The notes: a model not told the origin generated them from the letters alone. Positions 1 through 9,112 are shown, counted from the stretch's first letter. The stretch: DNA of 52,617 bases from Amazonocrinis nigriterrae CENA67 (GCF_016056305.1 NZ_JAECZC010000038.1:1-52617), one strand, 5' to 3'. Translations and numbers: made by a program.

Positions 1-708
1 CCCATCTCCCCTGCTCCCCTGCTTCCCCCGCTCCCACTCCTTGAGCAAATCAGGGCGGCGATCGCTTGTTTTTTTTATTTGTTGTTCATAACGCCACTTA
101 GCAATGGCAGCATGATTGCCTGAAAGGAGGACATCAGGCACTTTCAAGCCGCGAAAGTTAGCGGGACGAGTGTACTGAGGATAGTCCAGCAATCCCTCTT
201 CAAAACTTTCGGCTGTTAGTGACTCTGTTTTAGCCACCGTTCCTGGTAGCAGGCGCATTACACCGTTGATTAATGCCATAGCTGGAATTTCTCCACCAGT
301 CAGAATAAAATCACCCAAAGATACCTCACGAGTCACTAAATGCAGCACTCTCTCATCCACTCCTTCATAATGTCCGCAGATTACTACTAACTGGTCATAA
401 TTGGTTGCTAATTCTCGCAACAGCGGTTGATTGATTGTCTGACCTTGAGGACTCATTAAAATGATTTCTCTTCGTGGCAGAATTGGCAATGATTCCACAG
501 CGCTAAAGATTGGTTCTGGCTTCATCAGCATCCCCACGCCGCCACCGTAGGGTTCATCATCTACCTTGCGGTGTTTATCATTGGTAAAGTCTCTCGGATT
601 GACTAGATTGACTTGGGCAATCTGTTTGGCTAAGGCTTTACCCATCAGTCCAGAACTCAGAACTGAGGTAAAACAGTCAGGAAAAAGTGTAACTATATCA
701 AAACGCAC
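1..708 (-). CDS. trmD: tRNA (guanine-N1)-methyltransferase TrmD, 3' end cut by window edge
   Basis: TrmD methylates N1 of G37 next to the anticodon of tRNAs reading CNN codons and prevents +1 frameshifting; it is a cytosolic SPOUT-fold dimer using S-adenosylmethionine. The reverse strand reads from a GTG at 708 (MRFDIVTLFPDCF) through family motifs DEPYGGGVGMLM, YEGVDERV and SLGDFILTGGE to the window edge without a stop, so 236 codons are visible, about full length for the family. The last codons (KQGSRGDG) are encoded by the purine-rich GGGGAGCAGGGGAGATG repeat found in many spacers here, so the C-terminus has been extended or replaced by repeat DNA. No ATG fits the conserved N-terminus, so GTG is the likely start. 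Confidence 0.93.
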   Translation of the reverse strand, partial: MRFDIVTLFPDCFTSVLSSGLMGKALAKQIAQVNLVNPRDFTNDKHRKVDDEPYGGGVGMLMKPEPIFSAVESLPILPRREIILMSPQGQTINQPLLRELATNYDQLVVICGHYEGVDERVLHLVTREVSLGDFILTGGEIPAMALINGVMRLLPGTVAKTESLTAESFEEGLLDYPQYTRPANFRGLKVPDVLLSGNHAAIAKWRYEQQIKKTSDRRPDLLKEWERGKQGSRGDG

Positions 709-1535
709 AGTAATTCGTATTCGGGAACACTAATCTTAAATTTGAATGTTTACTAAACACAAGAAGCTAATCTGGGTTAAAACTACAGATAAGTTTAATC
801 AATAGTGTCTAAAACTACCAGAACTATTGATTGATGGTGGGATCAAAAGTTTTCAAAAGTTTTTCTAATTACTTAATTTATGTTTAAATATTGTCACAAC
901 TACCATTTAAATATAATTATCCGACCAAGTTAACAACTTCCAGGATGCATCGAGCCAGCCTCAGAATAATGTGTGTAAAGACCTGCTCACCGCCGACCCC
1001 AGAGAGAAAACCAAATCCCCCATCTCAGAGGGGAAATGGACACTTTCTACCCTGCACTCAGGCGTACGGTCTAGAATCGAGGGGAACCTCCCCAAGTTCA
1101 GAACGCCAAAAGTCGGCGTTTTGGCAACCCTTGGCACAAAAGTGTTCTCTTTTAGCCCTACAAGCACGATTCTGCCAGTCTGGAAAAAGTGGACAGGTGA
1201 AAAACAAGGCGCTGGCTTTGAGGAACGGCAATGAACACATGAATACTGAGGCTTCGTGTACTTCAAGCAAGAGGTCTGAGCGGAGGCTAACTTCATTCAG
1301 AACTTCAGTGCAGTGTCCTCCAAAAAAAGCAAAGTGCAAAAATCATCGGGCTGCTCAACCTTGTTAAATTCACACGCCATTCGCCACAAGCCGACGGCAC
1401 TTCCGCGGCTGTCGGCAAAGCCGACGGCAGTTGCTTCAACGGAGGGAACCTCCCCAACGCACTGCCTCCCCAACGGAGTGCCTCGGAAACCCGTTCAAGG
1501 CGATGGTTCCTGAAGTTGTTGACAGGAGAAACACA
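709..1535. other. Long intergenic region between trmD and cphB
   Basis: These 827 bases separate the divergent trmD and cphB. Several open frames of 60-158 codons cross it on both strands, but none has a plausible ribosome site, protein-like composition or recognisable family, so I call it noncoding. It holds a short hairpin near 1107-1130 (GCCAAAA/TTTTGGC arms), two copies of a GAGG-AACCTCCCC motif (around 1078-1094 and 1440-1455) and a palindromic repeat at 1405-1500. It must contain the promoters of both flanking genes. I did not find a clear NtcA box (GTA-N8-TAC). Confidence 0.6.
1391..1500 (+). repeat. Dispersed palindromic repeat, copy A
   Basis: The core GCGGCTGTCGGCAAAGCCGA (1405-1424) contains a GTCGGC/GCCGAC hairpin. 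It is followed by TCCCCAACGCACTGCCTCC and GGAAACCCG blocks. The same blocks recur inverted at 31888-31984, between nusA and rimP, in a different block order. This indicates a composite dispersed repeat of the kind common in Nostocales genomes. Confidence 0.8.
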
Positions 1536-2399
1536 ATGCCGCAACTAAAAGCTAAATCGCTGGAAATGAGGACACCCCAAGCAACTAAAACCGCCGTTCT
1601 GGTTATCGGAGGCGCAGAAGACAAAGTTCATGGACGCGAAATCCTGAGAACTTTTTTTGGCCGCGCTGGTGCTAGTAAGGCCTATATTACAATTATTCCA
1701 TCCGCTTCCCGCGAACCCGCTATCATCGGTGGTCGGTATATTCGCATTTTTGAAGAAATGGGTGCTGAGAAGGTTGAAATTTTAGACATTCGCGAACGCG
1801 AACAGTGTGAAATACCACAAATCAAAGCATCCCTAGAAGCTTGTAGTGGGGTATTTTTGACGGGAGGAGACCAATTACGTCTCTGTGGCGTGTTGTCAGA
1901 TACACCAGCAATGGAAATTATCCGACAGCGGGTCAGAGGTGGGCAACTTACCCTAGCAGGAACCAGTGCGGGGGCGGCGGTAATGGGGCATCATATGATT
2001 GCTGGTGGTGGAAGTGGTGAGACGCCAAATCGTTCCCTAGTAGATATGGCAACAGGTTTGGGGTTTATCCCCGAAGTGATTGTTGACCAACACTTTCACA
2101 ACCGCAATCGCATGGGGCGTTTAATTAGTGCGATTGCAGCTCATCCCGACCGCTTAGGTATTGGCATCGATGAAGATACCTGTGCCGTATTTGAACGTGA
2201 TGGTTGGTTACAAGTCATGGGTAAAGGCAGTGTCACCATTGTTGATCCCACTGAACTGACCCACACCAACGAACCACATGTCGGTGCTAATGAACCCCTA
2301 ACAGTACATAATTTACGTCTGCATATCCTCAGCTATGGCGATCGCTTCCACCTGTACCAACGGACTGTATTGCCCGCTGTACACCGCATCTCCAGCTGA
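1536..2399 (+). CDS. cphB: Cyanophycinase
   Basis: Cyanophycinase is a cytosolic serine-type exopeptidase (peptidase family S51) that cuts cyanophycin (multi-L-arginyl-poly-L-aspartate) into beta-Asp-Arg dipeptides, releasing stored nitrogen. The 287-residue product shows the S51 nucleophile in GTSAGAAVMG (Ser near residue 144), the following GGGSGETP segment and the DQHFHNR motif. The start is the ATG at 1536, preceded by AGGAG at 1524-1528 with seven bases of spacing. The frame stays open a further 35 codons upstream, but that part is repeat sequence and not family-like. cphA follows 172 bases downstream on the same strand, the usual cphB-cphA order, so the two are probably co-regulated. 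Confidence 0.96.
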   Translation: MPQLKAKSLEMRTPQATKTAVLVIGGAEDKVHGREILRTFFGRAGASKAYITIIPSASREPAIIGGRYIRIFEEMGAEKVEILDIREREQCEIPQIKASLEACSGVFLTGGDQLRLCGVLSDTPAMEIIRQRVRGGQLTLAGTSAGAAVMGHHMIAGGGSGETPNRSLVDMATGLGFIPEVIVDQHFHNRNRMGRLISAIAAHPDRLGIGIDEDTCAVFERDGWLQVMGKGSVTIVDPTELTHTNEPHVGANEPLTVHNLRLHILSYGDRFHLYQRTVLPAVHRISS

Positions 2400-2488
2400 C
2401 GGAATAGAGTATCTGAGGTTACACTGACGTTGACCGCAACTTTATTTCCTGCCGTAGAAAAATTAGAGGAATACCATGTAAAAAGAAA

Positions 2489-2511
2489 AAACTGTTCATT
2501 ATAAACAGTTT
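2489..2511 (+). other. Hairpin in the cphB-cphA spacer
   Basis: Arms AAACTGTT and AACAGTTT (8 bp) enclose the loop CATTATA. Only three T residues follow on the plus strand and the stem is AT-rich, so it is a weak terminator at best. It may instead be a processing or attenuation element that sets cphB versus cphA expression. Confidence 0.45.
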
Positions 2512-2571
2512 AGCGGTCAATTCCAGTAAGAAACTAGAATTTTGGTTCCGAATCTCCATCTACCTATTCCC

Positions 2572-5271
2572 ATGAGAATCCTCAAGATCCAGACCTTACG
2601 CGGCCCAAACTACTGGAGCATTCGACGCCACAAGCTGATCGTTATGCGCCTCGATTTAGAAAACCTTGCCGAGACGCCCTCGAATGAAATCCCTGGCTTT
2701 TATGAAGGATTAGTAGAGGCGCTGCCAAGTCTGGAGGGCCACTATTGCTCACCTGGCTGTCGTGGTGGTTTTTTGATGCGAGTGCGAGAAGGTACCATGA
2801 TGGGCCATGTTGTAGAGCATGTAGCCTTAGAACTCCAGGAATTAGCTGGAATGCATGTCGGCTTTGGGCGCACCCGTGAAACTGCCACACCCGGAGTTTT
2901 CCAGGTAGTGATTGAATACCTCAACGAAGAAGCGGGACGCTACGCTGGACGAGCAGCTGTGCGACTTTGCCAGAGTATTGTTGATCGAGGTCGTTACCCC
3001 AAGGCAGAACTAGAGCAAGATATCCAAGACCTAAAAGACTTTTGGCGTGATTCTTCTTTAGGCCCATCTACGGAAGCCATCGTCAAAGAAGCCGAAAAAC
3101 GAGGCATTCCCTGGATGCAACTCAGCGCCCGCTTTTTGATCCAGCTGGGCTACGGCATCAATCAGAAGCGGATGCAGGCGACGATGACCGATAAAACTGG
3201 CATTTTGGGAGTGGAACTAGCCTGCGATAAAGAAGCCACTAAACGCATCTTGGCTGCGGCTGGAGTCCCTGTTCCCAGAGGTACAGTGATCAACTTCTTG
3301 GACGATTTGGAAGAAGCCATTGAATACGTAGGCGGATACCCCATCGTGATTAAACCGCTAGATGGCAATCACGGACGTGGCATCACCATCGATATCCGCA
3401 CTTGGGAAGAGGCAGAAGCAGCCTACGAGGCAGCTAGACAAGTTTCTCGCTCAATAATTATTGAGCGGTATTATGTAGGGCGAGACCACAGAGTACTGGT
3501 TGTAGATGGCAAAGTGGTGGCAGTAGCAGAACGCGTGCCAGCCCACGTAGTGGGTAATGGCAGATCCAGCATTGCCGAACTGATTGAGGAAACCAACCTC
3601 GACCCCAATCGCGGTGAAGGACATGATAACGTCCTCACCAAGATAGAGCTAGACCGCACCAGCTACCAACTCTTAGAAAGGCAAGGCTTCACTCTCAACA
3701 GCGTACCACCTAAAGGTACAATTTGTTACTTACGGGCAACGGCCAACTTGAGTACAGGTGGTATTGCTGTAGACCGCACCGACGAAATCCACCCAGAAAA
3801 TGTTTGGTTGGCACAAAGGGTAGTGAAGATTATCGGTTTGGACATTGCCGGACTAGATATTGTCACTTCAGATATTAGCCGCCCCCTCAGAGAAGTAGAT
3901 GGCGTAATTGTGGAAGTCAATGCTGCTCCTGGCTTTAGGATGCACGTTGCCCCCAGCGTTGGCATCCCCCGCAACGTTGCCGGCGCAGTGATGGATATGC
4001 TGTTCCCCAACGAACAGTCCAGCAGTATTCCCATTTTGAGTGTCACAGGCACAAATGGAAAAACCACAACTACTCGACTGCTAGCACACATTTATAAACA
4101 GACTGGTAAAGTAGTGGGTTATACTACTACAGATGGAACTTATATCGGTGAATACTTAGTAGAAGCTGGAGACAACACAGGCCCCCAAAGTGCCCACCTG
4201 ATTTTGCAAGATCCAACTGTAGAAGTAGCGGTGCTAGAAACGGCTCGCGGTGGTATTCTCCGCTCAGGGCTGGGCTTTGAAAGTGCCAATGTGGGTGTGG
4301 TGTTGAATGTCGCCGCCGACCATTTAGGAATAGGTGATATCGATACCATTGAGCAATTGGCTAACCTCAAGAGCGTTGTGGCGGAAGCTGTGACACCTGA
4401 TGGCTATGCAGTATTGAACGCTGACGATCGCCGCGTCGCAGCTATGGCGGAAAAAACCAAAGCCAACATTGCTTACTTTACCATGAACCCCGATTCGGAA
4501 TTAGTGCGGAAACACATCCAAAAGGGCGGAGTGGCAGCGGTATATGAAAATGGGTATCTATCAATTGTCAAAGGCGACTGGACGCACAGAATCGAAAGGG
4601 CAGAAAATATCCCCTTGACAATGGGCGGACGTGCGCCGTTTATGATTGCCAACGCGTTAGCAGCTAGTTTGGCAGCTTTCGTGCAAAATGTCACGATTGA
4701 GCAAATACGCGCTGGTTTAAAGACGTTCCGTGCTTCTGTTAGCCAAACACCGGGACGGATGAATTTATTTAATTTAGGGAACTACCACGCATTAGTAGAT
4801 TATGCCCACAACCCAGCCAGTTACGAAGCTGTGGGTGCTTTTGTCCGCAACTGGAATACAGGACAAAAAATTGGTGTAATTGGCGGGCCAGGCGATCGCC
4901 GCGACGAAGACTTTGTTACCTTGGGTAAACTCGCAGCGGAAATTTTTGACTACATCATTGTCAAAGAAGACGATGATACAAGGGGACGCCCACGGGGTTC
5001 AGCCTCAGATTTAATGACTAAAGGCATTACCCAAGTCAAACCAGATAGCCGCTACGAGGTAATTCTGGACGAAACCCAAGCCATTAACAAAGGTTTGGAT
5101 ATGGCTCCTAATAACGGTTTGGTGGTCATTTTACCAGAAAGCGTTAGTCGGGCTATCAAATTAATTAAGTTGCGAGGTTTAGTCAAAGAGGAAATTCAAC
5201 AAAATCCTTCCACGACTGTGGTCGATCTGCAAAATGGGGTGGCATCTTCTGTTATTAATACGTTGCTTTAG
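2572..5271 (+). CDS. cphA: Cyanophycin synthetase
   Basis: CphA polymerises aspartate and arginine into cyanophycin using ATP, adding Asp to the backbone and Arg to the side chain. The 899-residue product starts MRILKIQTLRGPNYWSIRR, the conserved N-terminus of CphA1, so the ATG at 2572 is preferred to the TTG at 2542. After the N-terminal domain comes an ATP-grasp domain (about residues 200-480, with YPIVIKPLDGNHGRG) and then a Mur-ligase-like domain with the P-loop GTNGKT at about residues 493-498 and the downstream VDYAHNPASYE motif. Length and domain order are those of a complete CphA1. It lies directly behind cphB, and no additional cyanophycin gene is visible nearby. Confidence 0.97.
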   Translation: MRILKIQTLRGPNYWSIRRHKLIVMRLDLENLAETPSNEIPGFYEGLVEALPSLEGHYCSPGCRGGFLMRVREGTMMGHVVEHVALELQELAGMHVGFGRTRETATPGVFQVVIEYLNEEAGRYAGRAAVRLCQSIVDRGRYPKAELEQDIQDLKDFWRDSSLGPSTEAIVKEAEKRGIPWMQLSARFLIQLGYGINQKRMQATMTDKTGILGVELACDKEATKRILAAAGVPVPRGTVINFLDDLEEAIEYVGGYPIVIKPLDGNHGRGITIDIRTWEEAEAAYEAARQVSRSIIIERYYVGRDHRVLVVDGKVVAVAERVPAHVVGNGRSSIAELIEETNLDPNRGEGHDNVLTKIELDRTSYQLLERQGFTLNSVPPKGTICYLRATANLSTGGIAVDRTDEIHPENVWLAQRVVKIIGLDIAGLDIVTSDISRPLREVDGVIVEVNAAPGFRMHVAPSVGIPRNVAGAVMDMLFPNEQSSSIPILSVTGTNGKTTTTRLLAHIYKQTGKVVGYTTTDGTYIGEYLVEAGDNTGPQSAHLILQDPTVEVAVLETARGGILRSGLGFESANVGVVLNVAADHLGIGDIDTIEQLANLKSVVAEAVTPDGYAVLNADDRRVAAMAEKTKANIAYFTMNPDSELVRKHIQKGGVAAVYENGYLSIVKGDWTHRIERAENIPLTMGGRAPFMIANALAASLAAFVQNVTIEQIRAGLKTFRASVSQTPGRMNLFNLGNYHALVDYAHNPASYEAVGAFVRNWNTGQKIGVIGGPGDRRDEDFVTLGKLAAEIFDYIIVKEDDDTRGRPRGSASDLMTKGITQVKPDSRYEVILDETQAINKGLDMAPNNGLVVILPESVSRAIKLIKLRGLVKEEIQQNPSTTVVDLQNGVASSVINTLL

Positions 5272-5327
5272 TCAAGAGTCAAGAGTCAATAGTCAATAGT
5301 TAAAACACTGTTGACTGTTGACTGTTA
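5272..5327. repeat. Heptamer-type tandem repeat
   Basis: The spacer between the convergent cphA and tatA genes is built of GTCAAGA/GTCAATA and TGTTGAC/TGTTAAC units with a 7-base period, and the two halves are partly complementary. Its end coincides with the tatA stop codon. Confidence 0.7.
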
Positions 5328-5501
5328 ACTGTTTTTCTCTTCTTCTTCGGTGGTGTCTTCAGTTGAATTTTTCAGTTCGTCTTTAAAACCCCGCAGAGTT
5401 TTACCCAGTGCGTTTCCCAGTTCAGGGATTTTTTTGGGGCCAAAAATTAAAATAGCGACTATAGCAATTATTCCTACTTCCGGCCATCCTAGTCCAAACA
5501 T
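5325..5501 (-). CDS. tatA: Twin-arginine translocase subunit TatA/E
   Basis: This 58-residue protein reads MFGLGWPEVGIIAIVAILIF then GPKKIPELGNALGKTLRGFK and ends in an acidic tail (TEDTTEEEEKNS). It has the TatA layout: one short N-terminal membrane helix, the FGPKK hinge, and an amphipathic helix containing the conserved LG-GLG-like GNALGKTLRGFK. TatA oligomerises with TatC to move folded, cofactor-bearing proteins across the thylakoid or plasma membrane. It is short for the family (usually 60-90 residues) because the tail is brief. The stop codon sits at the edge of the tandem repeat that follows. A TatE/TatB assignment cannot be excluded from sequence alone. Confidence 0.92.
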   Translation of the reverse strand: MFGLGWPEVGIIAIVAILIFGPKKIPELGNALGKTLRGFKDELKNSTEDTTEEEEKNS

Positions 5502-5548
5502 ATCTGGCTCCTAAATTATACTTATATTCACTATAAACAAGTAGATAG

Positions 5549-6967
5549 CTATTCTCGCGTAATCGGTATACCTAACCAATCGCTCAATTCCTGAGCTAGC
5601 CATTCCAGTTCCGCTTCAGATTCAATAGCACCAGTTGTACCACCAAGTTGATACTTATACACTCCTGAGTAAATATCTAATTGTGCTGGGACGTTTATTC
5701 TAGAACCTTCTGAGTCTTGGGTAAAATGTTTTGAAATGTAAACTAGTTTAGTAATACTTTGTCTCGGTGATGGACGGGGGCGAGGATATTTCAATCCCAG
5801 TAACTTGTGGGTTAAGACAATTTCTTCCTGATTCAGGTCTAAGCGGATGTATCCAAATAAAGAGAAGAAAATACCATATATCATAAATAAGCCAATACCT
5901 GAAAACAGAAGTGAGAACATAAGACTAAAAATTTGACCAGAAAAAAGGAGAATTAGACTGCTAATTGTCCAAGGTAGGGTTAATGAATTCCAGGTGATCG
6001 CAAATAAAAGTGTAGAGATCGTAGATGGCTTAAAGCCAACAGGTGGAACAATAATTTCTAGAGAATCCCAATTCTTAGTAAGCTTAATTTTACTACCGAC
6101 TGGTTTACCCAAAGTTAGGGCAGTGGTAAGAAACCGCAAATTTTTTAAAGCATTGAGTGCTTCACTTGCAGAATTACAACGCCGTTCTAAACTTGGTTCA
6201 GTCATCCATTTAAGCCAATTGATAAAACTAGGACTTAACTTAGTCAAATGCTCAAACTGAATGCGAAAATCTTTTTGAGGTAAATCAGCTGGATGAGTTC
6301 CTGTTACCAAATAAATCAAGGTTGCACCTAAACTATACAGGTCAGATGCTACAATGGTGTGCCCACCAAATTGCTCAGGTGGCATATAGCCGTAGGTTCC
6401 TACCACAGTCCGAGTCCCATTTTCAGCGGCGAGGACAGTTTGCACCGAACCAAAATCTACCAAGTAAACTTGACCGACACTATTGCCAGAACGCTCACCC
6501 AATAAAATATTGCTAGGCTTAAGATCACGGTGAATTACAGGCGGATTTAAGCCGTGCAAATAAATGAGAATTTCTAAAACTGCTGTGGCTATCTCTTTAA
6601 CTTCTACTTCTGTAAAAGTCCGCCCAGATTGTAAGTATTGTTCTAAAGTTTTTGCTGGAATATAACTCTGTACTAGGGCAAATCCTTTAATAGTAGATGA
6701 ATTTACCTCGAAGTAATCTAAATAACGGGGGATAGCGTTATGGGACAAAGATTTTAAAGTTTCGGCTTCCCGTTCAAATAGCTTGAGATCATCCCATTCA
6801 AAGCCACTTGTAAAGCTGAGTAATTTGATTACCACTAGTTCTTGCGTTTGCAAGTCACGGGCTAATAGTGTCTGTCGCCCAGCTTTTTTTCCCAACTTCT
6901 GCTGAACTTCGTAGCGTGAAGCAAAGATGTCTCTGTCAGGCGACTCACCCATTATTTTATTGCTCAT
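5549..6967 (-). CDS. Ser/Thr protein kinase with membrane-anchored C-terminal domain (paralogue 1)
   Basis: The 472-residue protein has a Hanks-type kinase domain at about residues 15-275: catalytic Lys in VVIKLL (residue 48), HRDLKPSN (146-153), DFG (171-173) and GTYGYMPPEQ in the activation segment. The nucleotide loop is unusual, KLGKKAGRQT instead of the classic GxGxxG. Two hydrophobic segments follow (about 316-342 and 347-375), then a roughly 95-residue cytosolic-looking domain ending WLAQELSDWLG. The likely role is membrane-associated signalling by phosphorylation; the signal and targets are unknown. It lies 65 bases downstream of a close paralogue in the same direction, so a shared transcript is likely. 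The start could also be the internal ATG at 6952. Confidence 0.9.
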   Translation of the reverse strand: MSNKIMGESPDRDIFASRYEVQQKLGKKAGRQTLLARDLQTQELVVIKLLSFTSGFEWDDLKLFEREAETLKSLSHNAIPRYLDYFEVNSSTIKGFALVQSYIPAKTLEQYLQSGRTFTEVEVKEIATAVLEILIYLHGLNPPVIHRDLKPSNILLGERSGNSVGQVYLVDFGSVQTVLAAENGTRTVVGTYGYMPPEQFGGHTIVASDLYSLGATLIYLVTGTHPADLPQKDFRIQFEHLTKLSPSFINWLKWMTEPSLERRCNSASEALNALKNLRFLTTALTLGKPVGSKIKLTKNWDSLEIIVPPVGFKPSTISTLLFAITWNSLTLPWTISSLILLFSGQIFSLMFSLLFSGIGLFMIYGIFFSLFGYIRLDLNQEEIVLTHKLLGLKYPRPRPSPRQSITKLVYISKHFTQDSEGSRINVPAQLDIYSGVYKYQLGGTTGAIESEAELEWLAQELSDWLGIPITRE

Positions 6968-7032
6968 GGAAAGTAATTATTTTCGTGATATTTTTTACTT
7001 TCAATGGGAGATATCTCTAAATTTGGCTAGAA

Positions 7033-8421
7033 CTACTCCTTAGTGATATCTATCCCTAACCAATGCTTCAACTCGTGAGCTAGCCATTCCAGTTCCGCTT
7101 CAGATGTAATAGCACCAGTTGTACCAAGTTGATATTTTTTTACCCCTGCCCAAATCTCTAATTTTGCTGGCACTTCGTCGCGATCGCCATCAGAATCTTT
7201 AGTAAAATATTTCGGAGTGTAAACTATTTTGGTAATATTTTCTCTCAGTGATGGTCGGGGGCGATGAAATTTCAAGCCAAATAATTCATAGGTTAAAGCA
7301 ATTTGCTCAGTAGTGAGACGTAAGCGGGTGCGTGCAAACCAAGGCAAAATAATACCATTGAGCATAAACAAGCCAGCACCCCAAAAGGGAAGTGAGAACA
7401 AAGCAAAGGGGATGTTGATTGGAAAAGGTGCTGAAAGTGCGCCAATAGTCCAAAATAGGATAAAAGAATTCCAGGCGATCGCAAACAAACCAGTAAGAAT
7501 TATTGATGGATCAAAGCCACCAGGTGGAATAATTATTTCTAAAGAATCAGAATTTTTAGTAAGTTGAATTTTACTACCAGCAGGTTTACCAATAATTAAA
7601 ACAGTAGTACTGTGAAGCGAATTATTTAAAGCTGTTAGTGCTTCAGTTGCAGAACTCAAGCGTTTTTCTAAACTCGGTTCAGTCATCCACTTGAGCCAAT
7701 TTGTCAAGCTAGGACTTAAATTAGTCAAATGCTCAAACTGAATGCGAAAATCCTTTTGAGGTAAATCGGCTGGATGGATACCAGTTACTAAGTAAATTAA
7801 CGTTGCACCTAAACTATAAAGATCAGAAGCTACAACGGTGCGTCCACCAAATTGTTCTTGTGGCATGTAGCCATAAGTACCCACTACAGTTCTGGTTCCG
7901 CCTTCTGTAGCTAATACAGTTTGCACCGAACCAAAATCTACCAAGTAAACTTGACCGATACTATTGCCAGAACGCTCGCCCAATAAAATATTGCTAGGCT
8001 TAAGATCACGGTGGATTACAGGCGGATGCAGTTGATGTAGGTAAATTAAAATTTCTAAAACTGCTTTAGCTAACTGTTTGACTTCAGCTTCTGTGAAAAT
8101 TCTCCCACTTTGTAAGTATTGCTCTAGAGTTTGAGCTGGGATATAACTCTGTACAAGGGCAAATCCTTTGATAGTTGGGAAATTTACTTCAAAATAGTCT
8201 AAATAGCTTGGAATAGAGAGATGTGACAAAGATTTTAATGTTTGTGCTTCCCGCTCAAACAGCTTGAGATCATCCCATTCAAAATCACTACCGAAAGAAA
8301 GTAATTTGATAACAACTAATTCACCAGTGACTTGATCCCGTGCTAACAGAGTCCGCCGCCCTGCTTTTTTTCCCAACAGCTGTTGGATTTCGTAGCGATC
8401 GCCCAATATTTCCCCAATCAT
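7033..8421 (-). CDS. Ser/Thr protein kinase with membrane-anchored C-terminal domain (paralogue 2)
   Basis: This is a 462-residue close paralogue of the next gene downstream, with the same architecture: kinase domain with KKAGRRT loop, catalytic Lys near residue 39, HRDLKPSN near 137, DFG near 162, two hydrophobic segments, and a conserved C-terminal domain ending WLAHELKHWLG. I chose the ATG at 8421 (MIGEILGDRYE), which aligns with the sister protein. The frame runs open 49 codons further upstream, but that would overlap the divergent cbiT start and has no matching sequence in the sister gene. The 87-base gap to cbiT must hold divergent promoters. The pair looks like a recent tandem duplication. 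Confidence 0.9.
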   Translation of the reverse strand: MIGEILGDRYEIQQLLGKKAGRRTLLARDQVTGELVVIKLLSFGSDFEWDDLKLFEREAQTLKSLSHLSIPSYLDYFEVNFPTIKGFALVQSYIPAQTLEQYLQSGRIFTEAEVKQLAKAVLEILIYLHQLHPPVIHRDLKPSNILLGERSGNSIGQVYLVDFGSVQTVLATEGGTRTVVGTYGYMPQEQFGGRTVVASDLYSLGATLIYLVTGIHPADLPQKDFRIQFEHLTNLSPSLTNWLKWMTEPSLEKRLSSATEALTALNNSLHSTTVLIIGKPAGSKIQLTKNSDSLEIIIPPGGFDPSIILTGLFAIAWNSFILFWTIGALSAPFPINIPFALFSLPFWGAGLFMLNGIILPWFARTRLRLTTEQIALTYELFGLKFHRPRPSLRENITKIVYTPKYFTKDSDGDRDEVPAKLEIWAGVKKYQLGTTGAITSEAELEWLAHELKHWLGIDITKE

Positions 8422-8508
8422 TATGATCGCTGATAAAGCTACTTTAAAAGGTTTTGAGAGCTTGTCAAATTGAGCAAGCTGATATTTCTTAGTATAATTG
8501 TGTATTCT

Positions 8509-9111
8509 ATGCCCTCCCAACTTTGGCCTTACATTAGCCCTGGTATTCCCGATGAATTCTTCGAGCATTTGCCAGGTATTCCTTTTAGCCAGCGAGAAGT
8601 GCGACTACTGTTGATTTCTCAATTACGGCTAAAACCTGATTCCGTGTTGTGGGACATTGGTGCGGGGACAGGTACAATTCCTGTAGAGGTGGGATTACTG
8701 TGCCCCAAGGCAAAGATTATTGCTGTAGAACGGGATGAAGAAGTCGCCAACCTGATCAAACGTAACTGCGATCGCTTTGAGGTAAATAATGTAGAAGTCA
8801 TTGAAGGTAATGCTCCAGAGTGTTTGCATGACCTCCAAGTTTCGCCTGATCGTGTTTGTATTGAAGGAGGACGCCCCATTCAAGATATCCTACAAGCTGT
8901 GTGGCATTATTTACCATCGTCAGGACGAGTTGTCGCCACAGCTGCTAATCTAGAAGGTTTGTACGCTATTTCTCAGAGCTTTTCTCAATTGCGGGCTATA
9001 AATATTGAAGTTGTCCAGTCTGCGGTTAACCGTCTAGAGACACGTGGTTTTTCTCAAACCTTTGCCGCAGTTGATCCCATTTTTATCCTTAGTGGTGAGA
9101 AACTAGACTAA
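8509..9111 (+). CDS. cbiT: Cobalt-precorrin-6B C15-methyltransferase/C12 decarboxylase CbiT
   Basis: CbiT methylates C15 of the corrin ring and decarboxylates the C12 acetate side chain during cobalamin (B12) synthesis, using S-adenosylmethionine. The 200-residue protein starts MPSQLWPYISPGIPDEFF and carries the SAM-binding glycine motif DIGAGTGTIPVEVG (about residues 49-62), the acidic motif VERDEE and the substrate-site segment EGGRPIQDIL, all typical of the stand-alone CbiT half of CobL. The start is the ATG at 8509; an in-frame extension to 8470 is hydrophobic and not family-like. No cobalamin riboswitch or neighbouring cob/cbi gene is visible, so it stands alone here. Confidence 0.9.
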   Translation: MPSQLWPYISPGIPDEFFEHLPGIPFSQREVRLLLISQLRLKPDSVLWDIGAGTGTIPVEVGLLCPKAKIIAVERDEEVANLIKRNCDRFEVNNVEVIEGNAPECLHDLQVSPDRVCIEGGRPIQDILQAVWHYLPSSGRVVATAANLEGLYAISQSFSQLRAINIEVVQSAVNRLETRGFSQTFAAVDPIFILSGEKLD

Positions 9112-9112
9112 A

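Noticed and set aside
960-1090. Possible group II intron domain V remnant (GCGTACGGTCTAGAATCGAG)
   Set aside because: The matching 5' arm of the domain V hairpin could not be found, and no reverse transcriptase is nearby.
891-1367. Open frame of 158 codons upstream of cphB
   Set aside because: TTG start without ribosome site, Cys/Arg/Lys-rich composition unlike a real protein, several overlapping frames on both strands; treated as noncoding.
1431-1535. N-terminal extension of cyanophycinase
   Set aside because: The extra 35 codons are encoded by a dispersed repeat; the ATG at 1536 has a good ribosome site.
8422-8568. 49-codon N-terminal extension of the second kinase
   Set aside because: Overlaps the divergent cbiT start and has no counterpart in the sister kinase.
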